From: Phoronis australis
Lineage: Eukaryota; Phoronida; Phoronidae
Reading direction: 5' to 3'
Assembly: GCA_002633005.1 (NCBI GenBank)
Contig: NMRA01000082.1
Coordinates: forward strand, 1,053,149-1,077,899
Length of the DNA stretch: 24,751 nucleotides
Made by a program: the position numbers and the translations under genes. The notes under the pieces are model-generated. The model was not told the DNA's origin. It saw nothing but the letters and a program-made list of their open reading frames with translations, and searched no databases. Within the stretch, counting starts at the first letter, position 1; every line of letters begins with the position of its first letter. Positions 10,331 through 18,628 of the stretch are shown here, piece by piece.

Positions 10331-10344
10331 GCGCCTCCTAGTGG
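10331..10344 (-). promoter_or_regulatory. CTCF-type motif, repeat unit 3
   Basis: The reverse strand reads CCACTAGGAGGCGC, 13 of 14 to the CTCF core (A at the K position), same orientation. Confidence 0.45.
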
Positions 10345-10502
10345 CAGTTGTTTTTTTTCGCTGTATCTCCTAAACTGTTCGCAGGATCTTTACGAAATTT
10401 AATAAGTGTAATTATATGATGTTAACAACAGACGATGACCTAGACTATTGAGGAGACAATGACCATGCCTTTCCATTTTGAAAAGTACAACAAACTACAT
10501 AT

Positions 10503-10516
10503 ATGCCCTCTACTGG
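10503..10516 (-). promoter_or_regulatory. CTCF-type motif, repeat unit 4
   Basis: The reverse strand reads CCAGTAGAGGGCAT, 13 of 14 to the CTCF core (only the last base differs), same orientation. It differs from the other units in the variable positions yet still fits the degenerate consensus. Confidence 0.45.
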
Positions 10517-10562
10517 CCACTTTATGGTACCAATAAACAACCCTAGAAGGATACCGTATACG

Positions 10563-10745
10563 GTGCAATTGTGGGCGCATTTCAACGCTCTGCGTTGCTC
10601 TTGTTTAAAAAACATGAAGGTTCTCCGAAGCACCATAATCAACACATGTTCTACTCAAATGTCCTGCATACAGGCCTAAGGTCAGCAATTGGGCGCAGCC
10701 CCGCAATTAGGTGCATGCGCCTAATTGCGGGGCTATGCGGTATCA
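10563..10745. repeat. Repeat segment with GCAATTRGG motifs, right flank of array
   Basis: It contains GCAATTGTGGGCGCA, TACTCAAATGTCC, GCAATTGGGCGCA and the palindromic GCAATTAGGTGCA. It parallels 9283-9412 and may be the end of the same element. Confidence 0.45.
10697..10734. repeat. 38-bp near-perfect palindrome
   Basis: Perfect 15-bp arms AGCCCCGCAATTAGG and CCTAATTGCGGGGCT flank TGCATGCG, whose inner six bases also pair. Only one position pair (T/G) is mismatched over 38 bp. It could form a cruciform or RNA hairpin and looks like a transposon end. Confidence 0.85.
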
Positions 10746-11226
10746 CTACTTGAACCTAAACTGCTAGACTGTATTTACTTAGATTCCTAGATCCTCAGAG
10801 ATGTCTCTTCTCCTCCCAAGAAATGAGAAGGACTATTACTAGCCGCGTGAACTCTGGTCACGTGGGATTTGTTTGTCTCGTAACATTGTTAATGCTCTCA
10901 TTCCATGCAGACAACAAATTAAATCTGGCGCCACCTAACTTATTGAGAGAAGGTGGGTTGTGAGTCCTGGTCTCAGTAACTTCTGCCTGAGTGTAAAAAA
11001 ATTTATACCTGAATTACAAGCATAGCAACAGTTTGTGTACTTTGAAAGTTGCGGTTAAATTTCTGTGTTTACTTGAATACAAGTACAATTGCAATACACA
11101 GCAGTAAAGGTATTGGCAAACCTAACATAGAATAATTCATTTTGAATTGAGATTTTCAGTAGTCATTCTGCAGCGATATTGATTTATAATGATAGGTTTG
11201 AAGATTACACAAGCTTTGGTTTTCAG

Positions 11227-11338
11227 AAAGCCTTTGGTTATGAAATGTCTGCTGAAGAAATCCAGAACTACATACCTGTGAAAAGGAGACTGGACAAGGC
11301 ACCGATCCCTGACTACCTTCTGTCCCGCTCTTGCGCTG
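11227..11338 (+). CDS. C39-like protease gene, fourth coding exon
   Basis: A strong acceptor, CTTTGGTTTTCAG, ends at 11226. The donor G|GTGAGT starts at 11339. The incoming phase 0 fits the preceding exon and the exon leaves in phase 1 after 37 codons. Joined to the previous exon the helix continues ...LNVL + KAFGYEMSAEEI, the normal C39-like layout of a long helix after the Cys followed by an acidic turn. PDYLLSRSCA then precedes the next exon's GTTAQDIVEGI. The open frame extends upstream to about 11161, but using other acceptors at 11159 or 11173 breaks the phase, so that part is read as intron. Confidence 0.82.
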
Positions 11339-12217
11339 GTGAGTGTTTGTGCTCAGGTAATTCAGACATTTGAAACTCAGTTCACTTTAGGTTACTGTTT
11401 TGCTTTGAGCACATGTCCTACGCAACAAATGAGTGCTATCTACTAAAGCCTTGAACCTGTGTTTTGGAAATTCCTGGCAGTCGCACTTATTGAGCTGTTG
11501 ATTCAAGCCATAGTGTGTTCATTGACCTAAGATTTGGTAATCTTGTCATCACTTCAATACCACGACTTACCAAGCTCATTTTCAGTCTCCAGGAAAGTAT
11601 CTCTTGTTAATTGAAAGGTTGATTTTTGTTTAGTGGATTGAGCTAATTCTCATGAAAGTGTACACGTCTAGTTTGTGGTCTATGACTGAGGGAACAACAT
11701 TGGTATCGGCTGCGATAAATGAAGACTTGAGATATTTTTATAGAAGGTCTTTGATTGCTGATATCTTTGTTGTTTGAGAGTGAATAAGAAATCTGAGTCA
11801 CTGTTCCCTGTTATTGAAAGTAAGAACATACTACTCAAACACAAAGTCACCTGCAAATTCTAGAAGTCCATGCTGAAAGCAAAAATGGCTATGGTTATAA
11901 ACGGTTGTGTGACGGTATAAGGCATAAATTAGGAAATCAATCATGGAGGATTCAGAATGCATATATGCATATATTACGTATACTTATGTGGATTGAAAAT
12001 GAAAAGTTATAAGTGAAACTTATTTGATGAAGTGTAAAATAACTTGTTGAAGATTAATCGTGGAGTTTATCAAGTCTCGCTATTGGAAACGAGCACTGAT
12101 GTTATATGTGCAGACTATGACAGGTATGTATTCTGTGATGTTGAATGATGATGACTTCAACAGAAGCGCTCATTGTTGGTTATTGGAATTACATTTTACA
12201 ACTCTGACTATGCCTAG
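11339..12217 (+). other. Intron
   Basis: About 0.88 kb of AT-rich sequence. I see no repeat, exon or site worth naming beyond an alternating ATGCATAT stretch near 11957-11980. Confidence 0.65.
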
Positions 12218-12349
12218 GCACAACTGCTCAAGACATTGTTGAAGGAATTGAGAAGGCCACAAATGGAGAAATAAAAGCACGGTTTTTCAGCACTTTCCCA
12301 GAGAGGAACTTCAAAATACAGGAGTTTGTGAACTGGTGGTTATCTAAAG
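12218..12349 (+). CDS. C39-like protease gene, fifth coding exon
   Basis: The acceptor ATGCCTAG at 12217 has a short pyrimidine tract. The donor G|GTAAGT starts at 12350. Phase 1 in and phase 1 out match both neighbours, giving Gly820 across the junction and 43 further codons. The segment begins TTAQDIVEGIEKATNG, an amphipathic helix. This is followed by a beta strand (IKARFFSTFP) and a Trp-rich helix (FVNWWLSKG). In C39-like folds this is the region between the Cys helix and the strands that lead to the catalytic His. The sequence is clearly protein-like and in frame throughout. The function is inferred from the whole gene. Confidence 0.85.
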
Positions 12350-13024
12350 GTAAGTTATCAGTATTGATTAATTAGTGATTTTCAGCATTTGTAGAAAAAA
12401 GGCATAAATTGTGATAAGCACCTGTTTAGGCACATGTCTGTATGTGGAACTTCACTATATCGTGAATTAGTATTAATTGATGAAACACTAGAGTAAAAAT
12501 ATTATGTGAGTGAAACTTATCCATTACAGAGTGGTAGATATTGACATGCACTTAACTTCACCTGAACTATTAAGGGGAAAATACTTAGGATGGCCAAAAC
12601 ATGCCAAAGCCCAGTTTAAGACATTCAGGCATATGTAGACGAGACAGTACTGTGTAGGTCTGAAATACACCTTTGGTTTTAGAATTAATAGTATTCTAGA
12701 GTGAATAGTCACTGTCAGACAGGGGTCTTAAATTTTGAACCAGTTTCTTCCACTGAGTAATGGGCATCCAACTGGTTCTCAAATTCTGTGACTGCAGTAA
12801 TTAACTAGTGCCATTAATTCAATGGACATTACCTTCTTTTCTGCACTGATGAAGATTTACGCCACCAACTCCTGCAATTTTAATAAACGTATACCAACTT
12901 CTTAAATGTTGAAATTCATTTTACAGCAAACAATAGAATACCTTAAAAATAACGCGATTGTTATGAAATAACAAGATAAGAAGGACCATCCTGGAATAAA
13001 GTTAAAAATAAATGTTTGTTGCAG
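12350..13024 (+). other. Intron
   Basis: About 0.68 kb, AT-rich, ending in the acceptor TGTTTGTTGCAG. Nothing else recognised. Confidence 0.65.
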
Positions 13025-13129
13025 GTGCTGCCTGCATTCTAACCATGAATCTACAGCGGGGTCGAATGTGGGGTCGTCCGGTGCCGGACGCATGGCATCA
13101 TCAAATGGTTTATGGTGTCAACTCTTCAG
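13025..13129 (+). CDS. C39-like protease gene, exon with the catalytic His
   Basis: The acceptor GTTTGTTGCAG (13024) and the donor G|GTAACA (13130) enclose 105 bases, phase 1 in and phase 1 out. Residues 864-898 read GAACILTMNLQ, a buried strand, then a loop and DAWHHQMVYGV. In C39-like and related papain-fold peptidases the catalytic His begins a strand of the form H-x-V/M-V-x-G-V, so His888 or His889 is the likely second catalytic residue. The third residue (Asp or Asn, often in an N-P or D-P turn) should follow within about 20 residues, in an exon not securely identified here. Confidence 0.85.
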
Positions 13130-14034
13130 GTAACAAGCTCTCTACTTTGAGGTTATCTCAAACCTTATNATGGTCTGCTCTTTTTCGAAAAGCACTGGTA
13201 CACCTCACTTTACAATAGTGGCGCTTCGTCTGCATGATAATAGCAGGAAAGGTTTTAAAATGCTGTTCAGACGAGTAGGTTGAAACCTCCCGTCTGGATT
13301 ACATGTGATCTGTAGGTGGCGCTGAATGCCTGTCCACTAAAGACCTGATCGCCGTCTGGCAGATTAGTGAATTTCAATATGGCGCGGCTATTTCGAAAGT
13401 TAGCTGTTGGCGTAGTAGGCTCCTCGAACGGCACGTTTGGTGGCAGTCATCCTAGACCAGGAGTAGAGGACACTAATGTGAGACAATCATGTGTTCACTT
13501 GCAGGTGCCATGCTTATTCCATAGGAAAGGGGAAATGTTGTGATGAGAAACATGCTTACGGTGAAACATACTAGTATGGGTCTCTGTTAGACACTCTCTA
13601 ATAGGAATTTGCCTATTAGCTGAATGGTTAGCACGCTTGCCGATTTTAACAGGGTGGCTGATTTGATTCCAAGACCCAAGTCGGGTAATCTCGACAATCA
13701 CCACACCTTCGTGGCTGAAGACATCGGCCAAAGCGTCTTACTGCACAGCACTCAGTCGCATGTACCTATACTGGTTCACATGAGTTAGCTAGCAGCTCCA
13801 ATGGCTGAAATGCTACAGCTTATTAGCCAGACAGATGAGCAGTCCACAAAGCCTAGGTCAGCTAGTTGGTGTAATTTTTGCCAGCAGTTTGTTTCCTCTG
13901 CCGCCTGGCTACAAAATTGGTAGAGAAAACACCACTTGTCTTGTGGAATAATGGCAGCGGCAGTTTTTGGGTGACTCAACCCACCAACAAAAGTGACAAT
14001 TGTAACCCTTCACATGACTGTTTTTTGTTACCAG
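13130..14034 (+). other. Intron or downstream region
   Basis: It contains an undetermined base at 13169, a short open frame with good ATG context at 13379-13543, and a tRNA-derived repeat at about 13610-13680. No exon continuing the protease frame was found. Confidence 0.5.
13610..13680 (+). repeat. tRNA-derived SINE head or tRNA pseudogene
   Basis: TAGCTGAATGG at 13617-13627 is a perfect polymerase III A box (TRGYNNARNNG). Starting 43 bases after the start of the A box, GATTTGATTCC at 13660-13670 fits the B box with two substitutions. The spacing equals that of a tRNA gene. The anticodon and T stems do not pair well, so it is not a working tRNA. A SINE body may extend to about 13760. Confidence 0.45.
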
Positions 14035-14144
14035 CAGCGAAAACGCTAGCATTCTCGCTAGTTTGTGAACGGGCTAACCTACAAAATCCACTTGCGCTGA
14101 CTGTATGCATTGCCTACTATACAATACAGTCAGACAGTGACTAG
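14035..14144 (+). CDS. Weak candidate for the last exon of the protease gene
   Basis: The acceptor TTTTTTGTTACCAG (14034) is good, and incoming phase 1 gives 36 codons and TAG at 14142-14144. A second AG three bases later would also keep the frame. A polyadenylation signal AATAAA lies at 14186-14191. The peptide includes LQNPLAL, and an Asn-Pro turn is expected soon after the catalytic His in C39-like folds. Against it, the preceding residues do not look like the expected strand and composition is ordinary. The true terminal exon may lie elsewhere or beyond recognition. Confidence 0.2.
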
Positions 14145-14185
14145 GTACACCAACAGGCACCGCGTGTATAGTAAGTAAAACTCAC

Positions 14186-14191
14186 AATAAA
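14186..14191 (+). terminator. Possible polyadenylation signal AATAAA
   Basis: It lies 42 bp after the stop of the weak terminal-exon candidate and is followed by a GT-rich stretch. AATAAA is frequent by chance in AT-rich DNA. Confidence 0.2.
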
Positions 14192-16455
14192 TAAGCCCTC
14201 GTGGAATCTAGTGAATGTTGGCCGATCATCGATGACTCCGTGGTGTAGCAAAAAAAAAAGAAAGTTAGACACATGACTTACTAAAGCTCTGATTTCATCA
14301 GTCGTTGTCATCCTCTACTTTCCTTCTTCATGTTGTGTGTGGACAACTGACCCATTTCGTTGAGGTCACCCGTATGTATTGACGCAACTGACATCTACTG
14401 AGCAAAGGCAGTCTTCATCAATGAGATAAATATAGCTCACTGGTCTTCACAATGGCTTTCGTACCGAGGCAGGTGCAGCCAGAGCCAGGGTCATGGCGGG
14501 AGGGAGCCGATCCTAGAGTCTGAAAATCGATATATTTCTGTTCATCCAGGCATTTGAAAGTAGTCGGTGAGCAGGGAGCTCGATCCCTACCCCGGTGCCC
14601 TTATGCCCTGACGCTGTGGGGTTTTACCGCCTCAGCTCAACAAGCATTGGACCCATTCATTGGACTTCAAAAGACAGTAAATCACCGAGCCTACCGAAAA
14701 CACGATTTCGAGGACATTAAATTTCTTCAAGCGTAATTAGTTAAAGTTCGTAATTACTCATGTAAGCTCGTGAATCAATTTAATTATCGGGTACAAATGT
14801 CTAGCATTAGAACTTTTTAAACTTTCCGCCCACCATCATGATGTAGGCCCATGTCAGGCCTCCACTGAGATTGCTTCGAACTGCGCCAATCCTATAACTT
14901 CTTGGAACAAAATGCCTTACCCAGTCTCGAGATTTCGTTCATCTACTTACGGCCTAAACTCCATACGTAATCGAAGTGTCTCCGTATGGGGAACGAATTG
15001 TCTGAATCAATCTGTTGCAATGACCTGTCAAAATTAAATAGGCCTACATGGTCTCGACTTTTGTCGAGAGTGCCAGGACTATGTCCAGTGTGTCCTGTCT
15101 TTTGCTATATGTTGGCAATCATCAATTAGAGTTTTGACTATGCTTATTTACATATATAGTTACTTAAATTCTGTATAGTCTATATTCTTCTATACCTGTC
15201 TAGCTGTGAAGTCTACCAAATGACATGCATCTGGAGAATTTCTCGCTTACACTGGTCACCCGACCGCTCAGATTCCCTTAGCCCCAGACAACTTTTATGA
15301 TGCCTACTCAACACGCCCTTTGTATTGATGTAGATCTGAGCTAATGAAGCGGAAAAGTAACAGCTAGCATCACTGTCTCAACAATGGTTGTTGTTAGTAC
15401 CCCCAGTTTGGTTTTCTCTGACATTTGCAGAGTTATAGCTTGCAACTCTGGAGAGTAGTTTTAACTTGGTACATTATAAATATTACAAAGTGACTAAAAA
15501 GGTTAACTTGTGTTTATCTTCACAAAGGGCCACTTCCCAAAGGAACGACAAGTTTCATATTAGTTTTCTTTATTCAATTTTTAATGCTTCTGCCCGCTTG
15601 CTTTTTTTCTTCCCGGGAACGGGTTGACAACATTTCATCTAAGATTTGAACTTGAAGTACCAAAACAGTGGTAGATTTTGATGGCCAGCTTAACTTAATT
15701 AGTTAAGTTCATTGTGAGCCCATCCCTAAACGCACCACATTAAGGGTACACTAAACATTTCAGATGTCATTAAAGTTTAATCTTTATTAGAACTCAAACC
15801 ATAAAATACATACAAAAGTGCAAAGATGGTGATAACCAAACTGAAGATCTGGAATCTCTGGACAATTTTGATGGCATTGACTATATAACTATTCTAGCTC
15901 TTTGTCAGTAATAAAAATTGAAAAGTGGGCACAGCAACTGTTTCCTGGTCAAAAATCTGGTTAAACGAGATTGAAAGAATAGTAAAAATTGAAACCATGT
16001 GATATTGTTAACTCTGATCAGCGTTTTAAATGTATATCCACCGAGTATACATGTATCAATACGCGCAGTAGCTTATCTTCAATCGTACCCAATGGTTGTA
16101 GTTTTTTGGATTATTAGTTTATCGATTTTTAAAAATCGAAAACCGTACTTGGTTGTTTTTTTTCCAGCTGAATACCGCCGTGGTGTTCGTTTATAACGAA
16201 AATTACTGGTTAATGCATCTTGAAAACTCGCCATTATGTAGTCAGAGATGTTTAATGAAGTATATAGTCGGATAATTACATTTACTTGGGTCTTGCTCGC
16301 ATCGGGTAAAGCGGTCATCACAACTGTACCTGATTCCGGCGCCTCGCTCTCTTTGATCCCGGTACAAGCCGCTCAGAAGGACGAGCGGTGAAAATTCCCT
16401 CATATCTTTAGAAATGCGTGACTTCCTGGTAAGCGTACATGTATTATTAACGGTA
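14192..16455. other. Intergenic stretch without recognised genes
   Basis: I see no exon with a recognisable domain. Small structures are a hairpin at 15052-15069 (TCTCGAC/GTCGAGA around TTTT), a hairpin at 16369-16388 (CCGCTC/GAGCGG) and TAGGCCTA at 15039. A 45-codon open stretch near 14890-15035 has no family signature. Confidence 0.5.
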
Positions 16456-16892
16456 TTAAACTAAATTAAAACACCCTGTCCAAATTATCGGATGATTACA
16501 TGTAGCAAAGTCAACAATGATCCTTTGGGGCAATCGCTCAAAGAAATCGGAATCGTCTTTATTTGGACCATAAGTATTCACTATCTTTACAATTCTATCA
16601 TTTACAGCTATATTGAGTAATAGCATATTGCCGTTTCCATCTTGTTTTTTTAGTAAAAAAATCAATTCAAAATTATTATTCAACAAAATAGCCACACCCC
16701 TGGAATTAGACTTGTATGAGCTAAAAAAAAATATTCGTATCCCCACTGTGACCTGATACATTTCTCATTCTCTGCAGAAAGTGAGTACCTTGCAGACATT
16801 AAATTGAGTATTTTTTGTTTAAGAAAGTTAAAAACACCACTTCGTTTTTCATGGTAACCCAAACCTTGACAGTTTAAAGTCGCAATTTTTAA
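16456..16892 (-). pseudogene. LINE ORF2 endonuclease fragment
   Basis: The minus-strand translation starts LKIATLNCQGLG, the usual opening of the apurinic-like endonuclease (Asn of the TLNxxG motif). It continues with a WGYE motif, SNSRGVAILLNNNFE, VNTYGPNKDD and ends near a FNLV motif (normally G-D-F-N) followed by a stop. The catalytic Glu region is disturbed, and Cys replaces the Asp of G-D-F-N. One frameshift lies at the nine-base A run near 16721-16731. This enzyme nicks target DNA for reverse-transcription priming. Nothing of the reverse transcriptase follows. The motifs match L1/Tx1-group elements of marine animals from memory. Confidence 0.8.
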
Positions 16893-17013
16893 GTGCTCTG
16901 AAATAAAACTACTTGAAAGGCACTACATGTAATGAGTGGGCCCTCATGATCACTACCAGTTAAACTAAAGGACCTACTACATAACCTGACAACAGCTGTG
17001 AAGATTATACATT

Positions 17014-17015
17014 CA

Positions 17016-17059
<44 letters not shown>

Positions 17060-17061
17060 CG
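17014..17061. repeat. (CACG)12 microsatellite
   Basis: A perfect 48-bp tetranucleotide run within the LINE remnant. Alternating purine/pyrimidine sequence of this kind can adopt Z-DNA. Confidence 0.95.
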
Positions 17062-17138
17062 ATAACACATAACACGAGCGCTAGTGCTCCCCCGGCTTTA
17101 GCTCTCATAGCGTCCCTACGCAAGCCTGTGATAAAATA

Positions 17139-17492
17139 CTACATACTGTAAATCATACCGCACCCGCCATAGTCTTCAAACGTGCATGAAAAAGAAACCT
17201 CGAGCAAAAACACCACAATTGACAAGCCCTTCAAATCTTTCGGGTTCTTCACTTGGTGAATACAATCAGTCTTGTCTTTCAAATAAATGCATCCGTCTCT
17301 GGTCCAGTAACTGTTAATCCGGGGTCCTAGATCTCTGACTGCCTTGAAAAGCACGGCTCTCCTCTGGGTAAGATTCTCATTGATGAAATTGCTAGGCCTT
17401 TCCGCATCTCCTGATCACAGCGTTCTTGTATTCCGTATAAACTTACGGCCATTATATGTTGTGAATTTTACAACAATAGAACGAGGTTTCTG
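17139..17492 (-). pseudogene. LINE ORF1 C-terminal fragment
   Basis: The minus-strand frame reads KPRSIVVKFTTYNGRK, then after an in-frame TGA at 17415-17417 NFINENLTQRRAVLFK and INSYWTRDGCIYLKDK. This is the signature of the RNA-binding C-terminal domain of L1-type ORF1 proteins (K-P-R-x-I-I-V-K-F, then E-x-L-T, then W-x-x-D-G). It packages LINE RNA. The in-frame stop makes it a pseudogene. Confidence 0.75.
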
Positions 17493-17535
17493 GCATTGGG
17501 ATCCATTCTATGCGAGATTAAAATATTTCTGAATT

Positions 17536-17646
17536 TCAATCTTCCTCTAAAGTTGGTTGCTTTAAACCAGTATTTCCAGCCAAATCTCTGAGTTGTGCGG
17601 TGTCATTGTTCGACTGACGCTTAAGTGACGGTGTCTGCTTGCTCAT
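17536..17646 (-). pseudogene. Possible LINE ORF1 N-terminus
   Basis: An ATG in good context (ACCAAAATGA) opens 36 codons of a basic, polar peptide beginning MSKQTPSLKR and ending at TGA 17536-17538. It lies just upstream of, and in another frame from, the ORF1 C-terminal fragment, as expected after an internal deletion. The identification depends on position. Confidence 0.4.
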
Positions 17647-17832
17647 TTTGGTGAATACTTATAATATGGAGAGCTCACTCGCAGCACTTACAGAAGGTGT
17701 CCGTCCTCCATGACAGGTCGACCGGAAGTTGGGAAAGAAAAAGTTGATGCCCTGAAATACCATTCAAATGCCAAGCGCTGCGCCAAAGACGCACCAAAGC
17801 ACTAACTACAAAAATCACACATATCACTGAGA

Positions 17833-17851
17833 GGGAGGGTGGGAGGGGGGG
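17833..17851 (+). other. G-quadruplex motif
   Basis: Four G tracts with single-base loops (GGGAGGGTGGGAGGGG, then more G). On the LINE sense strand this would be C-rich and would lie in the 5' untranslated region of the element, if that extends this far. Confidence 0.7.
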
Positions 17852-18310
17852 CGTCTCTCTTATTCCAATCTCCCTAACTCAGTCAAGACCCGAAACAGCA
17901 AACATCAAACCGGAGGTACCGCACATTCCACGATGAGCTAAACGACTAAAATCGTCACCATTAATTTACAACAGTACTCGGTAACCCCTGCTATGCATCA
18001 CGCTGTCATTTTTCCACTCGTGCTTTTGACGTAGGCCTACATGACGTCATACATCACAATTACACTGACGTTCAGCGATGGCTTATCTAGCTCAATTAGA
18101 CCCTGAAATAGGAACAGAGCTGTACATTGTCAATACATGTACATGTACATGGAATTTCCGAGGCCTTGCTTATTTTCCTCAGTCTGGTAGTTGCTGAGAA
18201 TTTCCGTACTTGAAACAATTAAGGTCCACAGAGCGGTAATAAGTTATAAGCTCTTAGTAATTTAAAACGCTGTAAAACTGGCCCTAGTTGTATTATCCCT
18301 TTCAGTCTCC

Positions 18311-18451
18311 CGTTCAGTAACGCTAGGACCTCGCTAAAAAGTAAGACTTCGCGAGATTACGTGAGATATTGCCGTGCATTTCAAATAAAAACACGTGACT
18401 TTGATTAGGTTTTGGCTAAGTCCTAGCGTAGGTCCTAGCGTCTACTGAACG
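18311..18451. mobile_element. Small foldback / MITE-like element with about 26-bp inverted ends
   Basis: The left end CGTTCAGTAACGCTAGGACC at 18311-18330 matches the reverse complement of 18430-18451 except for one inserted base, and the match continues weakly for about five more bases inward. The right end carries two further TCCTAGCG/CGCTAGGA copies. No coding capacity. A target-site duplication was not evident. Confidence 0.55.
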
Positions 18452-18628
18452 CACGCTAGGATTGACATCTGAATTTTGACTCGAGTGGGCCGCCAATTCA
18501 TGACGGCATGTCTAGCGGTCAAAGCAGGGTCGGTGACAAAATAAGGCTAAACGTTGATCGTCATCCAAACTAGAACAAACTTGGAATTTTTGCATGCACA
18601 CAGAAATAAATATATCTCTGTGTTGTAG

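Larger units (their letters stand above)
9925..10530. repeat. Four-unit tandem repeat array (units 140-165 bp)
   Basis: The units start at about 9929, 10068, 10228 and 10364. Each begins with an ATCTyCmAAA-like block, then TTCATGAAATTTGGCA or a variant, a GATTTCGAC-like block, and ends in GyGCCmCCTAGTGGC followed by a T-rich run. A GTCCGTCC-rich tract precedes the first unit. Similar ATGAAATTTGG-type repeats are, from memory, common in marine invertebrate genomes. The units are clearly diverged from one another, so the array is not a recent expansion. Confidence 0.75.
9169..11226 (+). other. Intron rich in repeats
   Basis: The longest intron between recognised coding exons (2.06 kb). It contains a TTA/TCA microsatellite, two related repeat segments (about 9283-9412 and 10563-10745), a GTCC-rich tract at 9877-9915, the CTCF-motif array, and a 38-bp palindrome. 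The open stretch at about 9405-9683 has no recognisable domain and is AT-rich. Confidence 0.65.
16456..17646 (-). mobile_element. Broken L1/Tx1-like LINE, internally deleted and lacking reverse transcriptase
   Basis: Read on the minus strand it has, in order, a short ORF1-like start, the ORF1 C-terminal domain and the N-terminal endonuclease part of ORF2, then ends. The order is that of an autonomous two-ORF LINE. The ORF1 middle, all of the reverse transcriptase and the 3' end are absent. A (CACG)12 tract has expanded between the ORFs. Frameshifts and stops show the copy is dead. Confidence 0.75.

Noticed and set aside
11160-11226. Upstream extension of the fourth coding exon, where the frame is open
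   Set aside because: Acceptors at 11159 and 11173 do not match the phase 0 of the previous donor, whereas the strong acceptor at 11226 does and restores a continuous helix.
17014-17061. CRISPR-like regular repeat
   Set aside because: It is a perfect tetranucleotide microsatellite without spacers, in animal DNA.
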